64,000 nt of DNA from Dillenia suffruticosa (GCA_033439265.1 JAVTVX010000013.1:24696000-24759999); one strand, 5' to 3'. Counted from the first letter of the stretch, positions 26,280-38,560 are shown. Program-made: numbers and translations. Notes: a model not told the origin generated them from the sequence alone.

Positions 26280-27880
26280 CAAGTTAGACAAAAACTTCTT
26301 GTGGGGTAGCAATGAAAAGATCAGAAAGACCCATCCAGTTAGTTGGAAAGTAGTATGCGATTCCAAGCAGGAGGGTGGTCTGGGTATAAGGAGCATGAGG
26401 GACTGCAATATTGCGATGATGGCCAAGCTGGGTTGGAGAGACATGAAGGATGATGATAGAGCCTTGTGGGTGAAAATCCTAAGAAACAAGTATCTCAGAA
26501 ATGACAATCTTTTGGAGCATAAAAGAGGACGCTACATCTCTGCCATGTGGAAAGGCATTTGCTCTAGCCGAGATTATCTTAAGAAGGGCATTAAATAGAG
26601 AATTGGTGAGTTTTTGGTATGATTGATGGCTTGGCAAGAAAGTGCTTGTGGAGGAAGCTTTAATCCCTCGGGAGGACTATTATTCAGCAACTGAAGTTAG
26701 TCAATTTTGGGATGATGAAGGCAGGTGGAAGGTGGAGGAGTTAGCGGTTATTTTTCCTAGGAGTAAAGTAGAGGAAATAAGAGCAATGTCTATCCCCAGA
26801 GACAGATCTAGATATGACTCTTCATTCTGGGATGAGAGAGCAGATGGTGAATTCTCGATGATCTTGGCCAACTGGCTTCAAAAGAAAGACTTCCTTCCAC
26901 ACAGAGGACAGCTGAAGACTGGAGGTAGATTTGGAAGTTGAAGTGTCCGGAGAGGGTCAAAGTCTTTTCATGGTTGGTGACAAAAGGCAAAGTTTTGACT
27001 AAATCAGAGCTGAAGAGGAGAGGTGTGGTGGAGGAGGATGTTTGTAACATCTGCAAGAAGGAAGAGGAAACCTTGATCCATGCCTTGAGGGACTACACTC
27101 ATGCTCTGAACATTTGAAGTTAGATGATGAAGGACATTGACTCTGTGTCTGGTTTTTGGAACGTGTCGGACTATAATTGGCTTAAAAGATGGAGTATACA
27201 AGAAATTCAAGTTTGGCTTGGAGGAAGAAGCGATAGGTTTTGCCTTGATAGTGTGAACTAGTTGGAAGTTAAGGTGCCATGCTATCTTTCAGAAGAAGAT
27301 TAAGCCTCCTCTACAACAGTAGGATCCTTTGCACGTTGAACTCCATCACTAATAGCCTTAGCCACATGAAAGAGGGAAAGGAAGTGGTCCTTGTGGCGTG
27401 AGTAAAACCTACGGTAGACAGAATTAACCTTAATGTTGATGGGGGAGCTAGGTTAGAGGGTGGCAATGCTAGCACGGGTGGGCCTTTTAGGAACAATAGA
27501 GGGGAGTGGATATATGATTTATGGGCTAACGTGGGCATTGCGAAAGATAACTTGGCAGAGATATAAGGCCTAAGAGAGGGGCTAAGGATAGCCAAGGACA
27601 GGGGCATTAGGGAGTTAATTGTTAAGTGTGACTCTTTTAATGTGGTTGATGCTGTGAATACGGGAGTTGGCACTAACCATCTGTGGAGGAACATAATGTT
27701 GGACTACAAAGAACTCATGATGGAGATGAGCATTCCTCATATCTTGCATGTGTATAGGGAAGCCAATAGATGAGCATTCCTCATCTCTTAATATGGTCTC
27801 GCAGAGTCGGCCAGTCCCCCACTAGAGGTGGAACCTCTTTTGAAGCTTGAATTGGAGGGTTGCTCTCGGGCTAGAAGAAA
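26280..27880 (+). mobile_element. LINE (non-LTR retrotransposon) relic, 3' half of pol
   Basis: Broken frames encode the C-terminal part of a plant L1-type polyprotein. The end of the reverse-transcriptase region (WKVVCDSKQEGGLGIRSM...GLRDCN-type) is at 26290-26600. A divergent middle follows, then the zinc-binding zf-RVT region (PERVKVFSWLVTKGKVLT, CNICKKEEETLIHAL) at about 26940-27110. An RNase H domain lies at 27430-27780, with NVDGGARLEGG, an AEI stretch containing a TAA stop, and VKCDSFNVVDAVN. Several stops and frameshifts show it is dead. The endonuclease and most of the reverse transcriptase are absent. Confidence 0.85.
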
Positions 27881-27983
27881 AAAGAAGTTAGCTCCCCTCA
27901 GACATCCCTTCTAAGGGACGTCTAAGGTGGGTTTCCAGCGTCTGCTTTGTGTTGTTTGCTCCTGTTTCTTTTTTTTTTTTTAT

Positions 27984-28060
27984 TCACAGTGAAACTCAAA
28001 CTCGAGTCTATTATAAGGAAAAGGGAGATTGATACCACTTGAGCTGAACCTCATCGGTTT
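27984..28060 (-). repeat. Right member of the inverted repeat pair
   Basis: The reverse complement reads GATGAGGTTCAGCTCAAGTG...AATAGACTCGAGTTTGAG and matches 26187-26257. It may be a separate small repeat family rather than part of the LINE. Confidence 0.6.
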
Positions 28061-28119
28061 TGTTCCGGTTTCTTTGCTTTTTTATTGCCTGTACCAAAAA
28101 AAATGAAAATTGCCCCGGT

Positions 28120-28290
28120 GCTATAAATGGGCCCGCTTGACAATTAAGAAAGAATGGGGACCCTTTCGGTTATGTAGGTAGGTTTGGGCATAAGGACCCA
28201 AAATAGCCCATAGGCCATCCGATGCAGTGCGGCCCAATTTTTACTTAATGGGCCCAACTTTACTTCCCGTTTTTTTTTGGGCCCAAATTT
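28120..28290. promoter_or_regulatory. Cluster of site-II (TGGGCC) elements without an identified gene
   Basis: TGGGCCC, GGCCCA and two further TGGGCCC words occur within about 170 bp (near 28127, 28231, 28251 and 28278). Such density is typical of plant promoters bound by TCP factors. No recognisable gene starts on either side, so it may be a dead promoter, a promoter for a non-coding transcript, or chance. Confidence 0.3.
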
Positions 28291-29698
28291 TGCTTCCCGT
28301 TTCTCTGTTTTTTTTTGGGATACCGGGCTTCCCGTTTCTCTGTTCTCTGATCATACTCAAACCTTGTTGGAATGCGTGATGTGGCGCTTTTTTTTTTTTT
28401 AATTAAAAGACCTATTTTTTACTATAAAATTAAAATTTTAATTAAAAAAATTCAATACTTTTACTATTAAACCAATAAAACGTTGGTGTGATATGGCACA
28501 ATAGAAAATACCAGACCACCCATGTCAAGAGCACAGCCAATACATGTAGTTAATATTTTATTTGAAAAACTTTATATTTTTAAAAAAATTATTTTAATTA
28601 AAAGATATTATATATAAAATAAACTCAAAAATTAATTTAGAAAATTTGTAAGTGTCTGCTCACCCTTAGACCAACCCACTTTTTCGAAGGACAACAGATC
28701 AAAATTTGAGCATGAAAATAATATAAAAATATAAAATTAAAATTATCTACTATTTCATTAAATTATTATAATAAAATGATTTTATATAGAAAATTATTAT
28801 AAATACAAAAACTTAAAATTAAATCAATTATTAATTTATTTTAATATATAGTATTCTGATGCCTTAGCTTAGCCCATATAATTATGATAGTTGTGGGCAA
28901 TTTTTTTGTTGAATTGTTTTCGTGCCCTTACTCTCAGGTTCATTATTGAGATGGTATATGTTAATGTTGCTATTAATAATTAAGATTGCACCATTTTTTT
29001 TTAATAATTTTTACAGAATTAACATGGAAAGAAGGGGAAGACAGGAAACAAATAAATAAAAAAAAAAAAAAGAAAAATGAGAGAGAAAAAAGAAATGAGG
29101 AGGAGAGCAGCATGTCGACATCTTGAGTGCAAATCCAACCACCAACGAGTACGAATGGCTTTATTGCGGAGGCAAAGCCCTAAAAATGAGTCCATCATGT
29201 GCTCATCAGATGTTGCTACGTCGGACCTTCTGACTTATATTTTCTTATCGCAAATTACACATATACCCCTACCTTCCATCCCATTGCCATTTTATCCGGA
29301 TCACCCAAATGAAAAATGGTGAAAGTGAAGTGCACTTCTCCTTGAACCAGATTTTCCCATCACATCAAAGGATCATTCACTCATAACTTTAGTATCTAAA
29401 ACTATATATATGTGTATATATATATGGTGGCTTTACGTCAAAACAAGTGTAATACAATTCGTTATTCAATGAAAACTAACGACCATACCCACCAATTTCG
29501 AGGTGAATTTGATCTTCTTGAAATGGAAGGGCATGAAGGTAATTACGTGACAGACAAATATTGAATACATTTCATCAAACCATATGATAGTAGGTAGAAG
29601 GTTGACAACTTTGTGAAGAGCAGGATCCTCTAACCCACCTCCATGGTCATGCCAAAGAAGAACTAATATTAGAGAGAGAAGGAAAGAGTGAAGTGAGA

Positions 29699-29929
29699 AT
29701 GGGAAGACTAATTGAGGATGCAACCCCAGTCGTGATGAAGGTATTATTTAGGAAGAGCTTACACGTGTTTGAAGAAGTCGCATGCTTGTTGCTAGACTTG
29801 TTCTCCATTTTCACCTCTACCATTCGATTCTCTAGTCTTTTCCTTTCCCGACAATCTACGCCCTCCTCCGTTTCCGCCAGGTATTCTTATTCTCCCATGT
29901 CGTTGGTCGGAGCTAGGCATGATCGATGA
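29699..29929 (+). CDS. Small hypothetical ORF, unrecognised
   Basis: An ATG-initiated frame of 76 codons, beginning MGRLIEDATPVVMKVLF and containing the hydrophobic stretch VACLLLDLFSIF, followed by Ser/Arg-rich sequence. A GA-rich leader precedes it and a CT repeat follows the stop. I recognise no family, and neither conservation nor expression can be judged. It could be a real small membrane protein, a first exon, or chance. Confidence 0.18.
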   Translation: MGRLIEDATPVVMKVLFRKSLHVFEEVACLLLDLFSIFTSTIRFSSLFLSRQSTPSSVSARYSYSPMSLVGARHDR

Positions 29930-31256
29930 TCTCTCTCTCTCTCTCAGTGTGCAATAATTTCTCTTGGTGAGTAACTGTGTTAATTTACTATTTTAATCAG
30001 AATTGCAATGTATTTCCCCTTTTTGTCTGGAGAATGTATTGTAGTTTGCTATATGTTTATGTTGTGACAAGCTTCATTTTTCTTCTTTTTTTTTTGGATT
30101 TTCCTCTTCTTCATCTTGTAGGTAGCTAGTAGCTGGCATCGATGTTCTCAGCTACAATTGTGTTTCTATGAAATCGAATTTGAGCTAAATTTGGTTTTTT
30201 CTTTTTTTTAATTTTATTTTATATATATTTTTGCCGAATTTGAGATTTTATAAATGGGAAGTGGTGGGTATTCTCAATTACATGCGGGAGGGATATAGTT
30301 TAATTTGATTCTTGTCATTTACTAAGATCAATTAGAAAATTCTCACACCAAGTTGAAATAGATCAAAATTAAAATGGCGACGTGACCCATCTGTGATTGG
30401 CATCTAAATTGGTAGCGATCAATCGATTGAGTGCAAAGTCGACCTTAGTTGGAGAAATCTAAGAAGTATTGTAAGTAGATCTAATGATAAGATTGCTTGT
30501 ATTGATGTTTCTTATTAGCTTAATTCTTCTACCTCACTTCGGCGGCTTTGGATCTTATCATGGATTTTTGCTTTTAGATTTTTTTTAAACATTTTTTTTT
30601 TATTGTATGAATACAACGTAGATTGGGAGGTGCAATATAATAGAAACTCATGATATGTTAAAAAAGAGGGAATTGGGCTTTATGACTATGAAACGATTTA
30701 AAAAGGTTTTATAATAAGTTTGAATGAAGATTTATCAGAAATGTCTTTGGTTGGTTTAATTTTTCTAGTAGCCATTGTAAGCTTGTTAATGGCGAACTAG
30801 AAGAGTGACAGATTCCTGCAAGAGGCTCTTCAGACAATGTAACCTCTTGATCTTCCTATCCTTTTGTTCTATCAGTGAAGGGTTTTTTATTTTAAAAAAA
30901 TAATGAAATTTTAAGAATGTCACCCAATTAAAATAATGTAGAAGTGTTTTTGTAATGTAATCCTTTATCTTAGTTTAAGGATATTGAGAAGAAAGATTTA
31001 CATATGAAGTGTGGGAAACAATGTAAAAGGTGTACTATATAATAAGTAATCTTCAAAAAAAGAGTACTTCGAATGTAAAGAGATTGAAGAGAATAATTCT
31101 ATGCAATATTGAATAAACATTAGTAAATTTTATTAACTAAATACGAGCAATTACGATTTGCGAGTAAGGGAGTAAGGGAAGTCTACGTAAACCATACCAA
31201 TGCTCGAGGATTGGTTTTTGTATCCTTCTTCACCTAAAGAGCTTTAAAAGCACTTG

Positions 31257-31282
31257 CCCCCCCCCCCCCCCCCAACCCCCCC
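31257..31282. repeat. Poly-C tract with potential G-quadruplex on the minus strand
   Basis: Seventeen consecutive C, AA, then seven C. The complementary G-rich strand could fold as a quadruplex. Runs this long are also prone to assembly and sequencing length errors. Confidence 0.8.
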
Positions 31283-31739
31283 AGCAGGTGGAAATTAAAA
31301 TGTTTGAGACACATGAATGCTTTGGGAAGTTAGAGAATTTTTCCCTATCGAACTTCATACATTATTATAACAGATTATGAGACACGATATATCTTTTCTT
31401 TTTTAAGATTTTTTAAACTCTCCCACTCAACTAAAAATTATTTAAAATAAAATATAATAAAAAATGCACCCCAAAAAAATAGTGTCGGAATAATGGATCA
31501 TAACACTTACAGGCCCTTTTGACATATCTCCCCCCCAATTTGCCTCGTGTTATTATCCTACTTGCAAAAACTAATGAGCAGCAATGCGACTGCATTAAGG
31601 ATATCATGCTTTCTGTGAGATGTCTGGCCAGTACCTTAACTCAAACAAGTCTAAAGATGTTTTTTTTTTTTTTTTTGGAAAAATGTGGAGGCGAACCAAC
31701 AAGATCTTTTGGCTGACGGGCTGACCATCCCTACCTCTA

Positions 31740-32130
31740 AAACCTTTGGCTCGAACTTAGATTTCCCTATGAGTAACAAAAGAATTGATAGCCACATCTC
31801 TAGGTTTGTCATTGACAGGGTGAGAACTATACTTCGTGGAAAGCTTATAGTGGATCCCTAGCCCGATTGGTGATTCTCATTCTATTGATCAATGGTTTTG
31901 TTATTAGCTACTACTCTCAATGCACTTTCCAGCCTCCTAAGGTTAGTGATGAACTTCAAACAATCAAATCGAAAGTTCCTTTGGGGGTCTTCTCAGGAGA
32001 GAGAAAAATGCACCTTGTGGAAGTAGATGAAATGTGCCTCTATGAGCGACTCTCATGCTTGATGTCGCAACACTTGGTTCAAAGAGTGAATTGACAGGTC
32101 AAGCAAGTAGGATAACCAAAGCAAATATAA
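31740..32130 (+). mobile_element. LINE reverse-transcriptase fragment
   Basis: Disjointed frames resemble the tail of a LINE reverse transcriptase: IDRVRTILRGKLIVDP at about 31810-31860, then YYSQCTFQPPKVSDELQ and ERKMHLVEVDEMC up to about 32040. Plant LINE RTs carry MQC..LP..VCDEID...KMHLV..D at this position. Stops and frameshifts interrupt it. The fragment lies just downstream of the aminotransferase gene. Confidence 0.6.
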
Positions 32131-32457
32131 GGTTTGTGGTGAACTGCTTATTACCGATGTAGAACAGAACGAATCATACAACCAAGGTTCAATATCATCT
32201 TATGTGGGATGAAGATGGTAATAAAAGAGATTCTGCAGGAGAAAATGACTGCAAATCATTGACGCCGAAACCCCATAGCGAGAGCCAACGAGTTGTTGAC
32301 TCATCACTACTTCCATAAGAGGCGACAACTATTGAAGCAGAATCATAGTTGTGCGAGAAATAGAATTTTAATGTTTCCAGATGGCTTTCACCAATAACAA
32401 TTTTTTTTTTTTGACAGATTACAGATATCTCCACTGGATAATTAGAATTTGCAGGCT

Positions 32458-35400
32458 TCACATCTTTGACAATGTGTAGTCCATCACGTCCACCAAGAAG
32501 TCTGCAATCCAATGCACCAAAATGTGTTAGCCAAATGCCTATAGATGAAAGACAGCAGGTAGAAGCAGAAGATTCAGGACTTACCAGCATCCTCCTTAGT
32601 GAAGCACAGAGGTGGTGTTATTCTAAAGACGTTTCCATGGTACCCACCCTTTCCAACCAGCACTCCCATGTCTGGGAAAAGAAAATTTCGGTTTTAGTTA
32701 AAAAAAAAAAAATAGAGCAGTGCTAGATGGACTGAATGAATCCTGGATAAAATGATCAAACCTTACGTGGTATTCCATCGCACTGCATTTTGACCATTCT
32801 TAATTTAAATGTTTATTTAATTTGTTAATACATGCTTATTATTGCAAACAAAATAACAAAGCGAAAACCATGTTAACCTTTCATCTTGTTCATAACATGT
32901 AGAGTTTCAGCCTGGGCTGGAGTTTTCTCTTTGTGATCTGTAACGAGTTCAACTCCAAGAAGAAATCCCCTTCCTCTTACATCCCCAATAACTGCAAAAC
33001 ATCAGCAGAATATAATATAAATTAGTTTTATTATACAAACAATGTATCATCGAGAGGAAGGAGTGTAGACTTTACGTTCATGTTTGTCTTTGAGTGCAAG
33101 GAGACGATCCTTCAAATAAGATCCGACAATATGTGCATTCTGTTGAAGCTTTTCTTTCTCCAACACCTTGAGAACAGCTAGTCCTGCTGCAGTACAAACA
33201 GGGTTTCCACCATAGGTGTTGTAGTAATTGCGACGGGTCAGTACCTTGGCAATCTCGGGAGTGGTCACCACAGCTCCAAGGGGTATGCCATTTCCAATGC
33301 CCTGCAAAAACACACCACAGAACAATTCAAATTTCAGTACAGTTTCCGGAAGTAACGAGGGTTTAAGGGCATATCATCAAGTTGTTGCAAGTTTCAAACA
33401 CATATAGTAAAATAGGTGAAGACAGACCTTTGCCATGGTAACAATGTCAGGCACGACACCTTGGCCTTCAAAACTCCAAAAATGGCTCCCTGTCCTGGCA
33501 AAACCAGCCTGGACCTCATCTGCAATGCAAAGGCCGCCGGCCTTCCTTATGGCACGATACGCTGCAGGCAAGTAGCCTGGTGCTAATTCCACGATTCCAC
33601 CCACACCCTGCCATACCACAAAGTAGGGAACACATAAGCAACATGAAATACTGATAAGGAATTTTCTACTAATGCTACTGACCATCAGGTGGTTTGAATG
33701 ACCGCCTATTCTACCATCCCCGCTCATGCTGAGTGGTGAATATGGAATTACCATCATTTTACCATCCCGGAATAATGGTAGAATTTTGTATTGATTAAGA
33801 AGGTTGAAGAAGAAGAAGAAGAAGAAGAAGAAGGTCAAGGTATGTGGCACTTACTTGTATGGCTTCTGATATGAAACCAGCAACATGTCCTGTGGTTCCA
33901 AAGTCTATGATGTCCTGGACATCTTTGGCATATTTTTCTCCATCAGAGCCAAAGGGACCTCTGTAAGGGTCTGGGTTGAGGGCATGATGAACTCCAGTCT
34001 GTTACCCAATTTTCCACGACAAAAGGGTTTTTAGGACAAGTTATAGAGCATTAATATTATCACATTGTGTAGGTCACACGTAATGAGAACGCAGTTAAAA
34101 ACTTGTTACCGGAAAAACATCAGTGAAATTCAGGCATTTGAATACATCGACTATAGTTTTGGATATAGGAGATTTAATAAAATGTAGAGATAGACGGTTG
34201 AAAACTTGAATACAAATTATCCGTAAAAACATGATAGTTAAAAATTTAAATGAGAAAATAGTTTTGAATAGAAATGGATGGCGTAAAAAAATCTGTATAA
34301 ATTAAACCAAAGTTTGTTTTTATTTTTTTTTAATCTTTTTTATATTTATTTCTCAAATGATCATTTCCAATTGTTAGAAATAAAATTCAGGTTATTGTTG
34401 TTGTTGTTGTGAAATATCTTTACTTACTAATTAATTGCATTTGTTGTTTCTCTGAAAAGTTTGATAAAAGGGATTTTTCAAAACCAAAATTAGAGATTTA
34501 ATTTAACTAGTAAAATCTGCTAACAATAAGGATTAGTCAAATTAATTTAGTAAATATCTTCTAATAATTGGATTTACGAGTAATGTACTACGTAATTGCT
34601 TCTAATTTTGTGATTCAATTCGCATAAAAATTATGAAAATTATAATTTTAAATATACTTAGATACTAATAATTGATAGAGTCCGTAAATTTGGAAAGAAA
34701 TCGAAACTTTTTAAATTTGGAAAAATTATTGTCGTCTCATAAATTATTATATTTCTTTGCATAAGGAAGGTTAACAAAGTAGATAATTTTTAAAAATTTT
34801 GTCCATATTTATACCTTTCCCAAAATATTTTTTATCAAAGGAATTTAATTGGTCAATCATATCCTCTTAATTAAAATAATTAAAAATATACATCTTAAAT
34901 AAGATTTATTTATATTTTTTATTATATGATTAGAATTTTACATTTTATAAATAACAGAGATAATATTATATTAATTGGCTAATAAAGTAAAATTGTTAAA
35001 ATAAGAAGGAGAATATACGGTACCTGGACAACGTTGAATTTCCAGCAAGACTGTCCGGTGACTCCCATGGTAGAGGCAGCGTTCCCATGGTACCCATTCC
35101 TCAAAGATATGATGTCGTGGCATCCCGTGTACAATCTCGCTAGCATCATGGCCAGCTCATTCGCTTCCGTTCCAGAGTTGGTAAAAAACACGACCTACAT
35201 CAAAATCAATCACAGCCGTTAATCAAGAAGACCATCTGATTTGACTGTGATTTGATGATCGAGATAATCAAACGGACCTTGAGATCTCCGGGAAACTTGG
35301 AAGCGAGGGCTTCGGCAAAATCAGCGACGGCGTGATTGAAGTAGAGGATGGTGGAGTGCTGAATCTTTTGAATTTGATCGGTGATGGCTTGGACCACATC

Positions 35401-36078
35401 GGGATGACAATGACCGCAATTCACCGTAGCAATCCCTCCGAATCCGTCCAAATACCTCCGCCCATTCTCGTCGAACAAATACTGCATCTTCCCATCTACC
35501 ACATTTATCTGTAACCGTCCACAAGTCAATTCGTCGGACAAACCTTAATATTTTGATGATCCAAAAATAATTTTCACCGAAGTAATATTATTTATTTTGC
35601 CTAAAATATTCTTATTTTATTCACCTATAAATATTAGAAAATAGTGAATAATAATAATTTTTTAATATGACAAATGTTTATATGTAATAATACAATTTCT
35701 TATCTCATACAAGGAAAGTGAAAATGCGAACATGTAGAAGCAAAGGGCAGAGCGGAGGCGTATCACTAGAAAAATCAAACAAAGAACAAAGCAATTTGAA
35801 ATATTAAAAATCAAAGAAAACAGAAGAGAGAGAGAGATGGAATTAATACTAACGGGATTTTTGTAGAAGTAAAACATGGCGGGGCTGAGAAATTCCTTGC
35901 GCTTTTGCAAGATCTCGGCGGTGGAAGGACCGGTGTAGGGAGGAGGAGAGTAATCGAAGGGGGGCATTTTGGGAATAGGGAGATCATTTTGATGTTGTTG
36001 GATTTGGGCTGCTAATTGTGAGAAGCAACGACCATTTCCTCCCAGAAATTTTGGGCTTTTTTCGATGAATCTCTGCAT
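32458..36078 (-). CDS. AGT2-like (PYD4/AGT3 family): Alanine-glyoxylate aminotransferase 2-type enzyme, mitochondrial, complete
   Basis: Class-III PLP aminotransferase of the AGT2 family, which moves the amino group of alanine (or beta-alanine in the PYD4 branch, pyrimidine catabolism) to glyoxylate or pyruvate in mitochondria. Nine in-phase exons: 35854-36078, 35278-35508, 35024-35194, 33855-33998, 33428-33607, 33076-33301, 32878-32991, 32585-32671 and 32458-32501; 1422 nt, 473 aa, matching the usual ~477. The first ~35 residues ([20 protein letters not shown]) are basic and Ser-rich, like a targeting peptide. Landmarks are [40 protein letters not shown], the cofactor motif [13 protein letters not shown], and the PLP lysine expected in TMAK|GIGNG at the exon 5/6 junction. 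The C-terminus reads DYTLSKM. AGT2, AGT3 and PYD4 cannot be told apart without a tree; the RAPTOR neighbour favours PYD4. Confidence 0.95.
33806..33834. repeat. (GAA)n microsatellite in aminotransferase intron 4
   Basis: A run of about nine GAA triplets inside the intron between exons 4 and 5, close to the exon 4 donor. Confidence 0.95.
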
Positions 36079-36345
36079 TTTTTTTTTCCTTCTTCTTCTT
36101 TCTGTCGTTGCCTCTCTCTCTCTCTCTCTCTCTCCCCTCTTTTTCTCACTCTGTTTGTTTTTGGTTAAGAGAGCGAAATACGATCCCAGAATGCTGGACG
36201 GCGTTGATTGTGTGGGTTAGAGAGAGAGAAAAGTGTGTGCGCGCGCGCGTGTGTGCGTGCCTTGTAGGGTGAGGCTAAATAGGCGCAACAACGAAAGCTT
36301 TTATAGCCAAAAATGTAGAGAGAGAGAGAGAGAGAGAATTTTTGA
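36079..36345 (-). promoter_or_regulatory. Aminotransferase 5' leader/promoter with three microsatellites
   Basis: Reading upstream from the start codon there is a CT run (36112-36134, i.e. GA on the coding strand), an alternating GT/GC tract (36232-36260) and a GA run (36317-36338). GA/CT repeats in 5' leaders are common in plants and may bind BPC/GAGA-binding proteins. No TATA box can be chosen confidently. Confidence 0.4.
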
Positions 36346-37305
36346 GTAATATTCGGAGTGAATATGTTTGGAAAATCCTTCGCTATGGAAAGTTGTGCAA
36401 AAATTAAGAGCTGGCAAAGATTTTTATACACATGGCATTGTTACACGATGAAGATGAATGATAAATGAATTAAAGTATTAAATGATAAAAATTTATATAA
36501 TAATTTAAATCAGTAACAAGTTGTTTTTTTATTTAAGTAATTTTAAAATTTTAAATTAAGAAAAATTACAAAACTCTGAATTAATTTATAATTTTTGACC
36601 TATTTGATTTATTTAGAATTACCCAATTATATGTATTAAAACCTCCTAAAAAATAAAATACTTGTAGTAAAAATATTATGTATTTGGTCTATAGAGTCTG
36701 TATTGGGTGTGAGAATTTGTTGAAAAATTAATCCAAGGATGAATTCCGTCTTCGCATTTCCGCATACAAATAAAGACACACTGCATATAACAAAATTAAG
36801 TTGCCAAAAAATTTTATATACATATTATTTAAATTTCATATTTATATTATTTTTTTATTAATATTTTTTGTGTTATTTTTTTAATTTTGATTTTAAAATT
36901 TGAGATTAATATTTTGTTGTATAATTTTTTATTAATAACATATTTCATAATTTTGTTGAAAAAAGTAATTATTTAAATTTATTCAACATTGACAAGACGG
37001 AGAGGGGGATTTAATAAAAAAAATGAACGGCTCAGAACAGCTGACACTGCACGTGATAATGATTTGGGTGATGGGCGACGACAAAATTTCGAGTCATCCA
37101 AGCCACGTGTTAAACAGTGTCTGCTGGACTGGACCATACCGAGCACTTGCATCCGAACGGAAACCGAAACGGGTAGAAGAAAATAAATACAAAATCATAC
37201 GAAAAAATAGGATATTTTGTAATAACAAAAAATATATATATATATATAATCTGTAAATATAAAAAATTATAAAAATTTTTATGTCAAAAAATAGAATAGT
37301 CATAT

Positions 37306-37505
37306 TATTAGAAGAGAATTTATCGAGAGAATAAACTTCGATCTGATTTTGAATAATTGTATTCTATTATATATAAAGGATTATAAGAATATCCGTATAG
37401 TTAATACATGACGAAATATATGATCGATCATTAGGTTAAATATAAAATAAAATATTAGACTAAATATAAAGGTTAAATATTTTATCAATTAATATACTAG
37501 ATCTA
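37306..37505 (+). repeat. Left copy of a ~190-bp direct repeat (LTR-like)
   Basis: Starts TTATTAGAAGAGAATTTATC and contains GAGAGAATAAA...GGATTATAAGA...ATATATGATCGATCATTA. It matches 38374-38560 at roughly 70% by eye. The pair, with ~870 bp between, could be an old non-autonomous LTR (TRIM-like) element. Confidence 0.45.
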
Positions 37506-38373
37506 AGGGTCAAATTTTTTATCATACCCTTGCAGTCGGAGTGGAAGGAGGTTGAACGCTCAGAGTAGATCAAAAATCAAAGAAAAGTGATGAAGGTAAT
37601 TCCTTTTTGAATATGTGGGCATATGGGCATATGGGCACATGAAATATTTTGACCTATCCTAATATATTTAGTGCGCTGATATTTGATTGAATCATTAGAC
37701 AGTACTAACATTTTCTTGGCTTATCCACTTTTCTCTGTCTTAATCAATTTTGAAATTTGAAGAGAAACTACATCTCAAAGTTATAAGAATAAAAGGTCTA
37801 AGAAAGCAAAGTATGAGAAAACTGAGATGAGACCTAAATTGAAAGTCAAATAAGTGATGAAAGATATACTAAAAAGATAAATATGAAAAAGAGAAAACAT
37901 TCAAAAATTGAGGTGAAGAGAAGAAAGAGAGAGATTATAAGGAGAAAGACGAGGTGAATAAGAAAGAGAGAGAAGGGGAGTTTGAAAAAGAATTAAAGAA
38001 AAAATTAAAGAAAAATTCGAAGGTTTACACAAATAGAAGGATTGAGAGAGTTTGAAGCGGTGATAATGAAGTTAAGAATGACAATGGCTGATATATGAGT
38101 CTAAGGTATTTGAATCATTTTATCAGAGAAAAATTGGGATTCGATTAGAGAGAGAAGAATTCATAAAAAATCAACTATACTTTTTTTAAGAGAACACTTG
38201 GACTTTGAATATACAGAGAAAAGGAAGCGTAAGAAATCAATTAAATTCCATTTTGATGCATAGGATCTTCACAAGAGGTAAGTACAAAACATACAAGAGT
38301 TTGAAAGATTTCTTGGCGTTGGTAATACAAAAAAATGAATGATAGGTTTTCTAACTAAATTCTAATACCCTGT

Positions 38374-38560
38374 TATAAGAGAACTTATTGAGAGAATAAA
38401 TTTTGTCTTATTTTTGGATAATTACATTTCACTATATATAGAGAATTATAAGAGTGTACATGTAGTTAATTTCATAACTAGATATATGATTGATTATTAA
38501 ACTAAATATAAGACATAATACTATACTAAATGTAAAAATCAAATATTCTATCACATATTT
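38374..38560 (+). repeat. Right copy of the ~190-bp direct repeat (LTR-like)
   Basis: Reads TGTTATAAGAGAACTTATTG, then the same ordered blocks as the left copy. The interval between the copies is purine-rich and has no intact frame. No clear primer-binding site or target duplication was found. Confidence 0.45.

Larger units (their letters stand above)
28061..31730. other. Gene-poor region with TGGGCC cluster and poly-C tract
   Basis: Four TGGGCC/GGCCCA motifs cluster at 28120-28290. A C17-AA-C7 tract lies at 31257-31282 and CT repeats at 29929-29945. AT-rich filler surrounds them. Apart from the weak small ORF listed separately, no gene is supported. Confidence 0.55.

Noticed and set aside
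29077..29322. 81-codon open frame beginning MREKKEMRRR
   Set aside because: It starts in an A/G-rich tract, and I see no homology, splice context or plausible domain; considered chance.
32466..32726. 86-codon plus-strand open frame
   Set aside because: Antisense to the last two exons of the aminotransferase gene.
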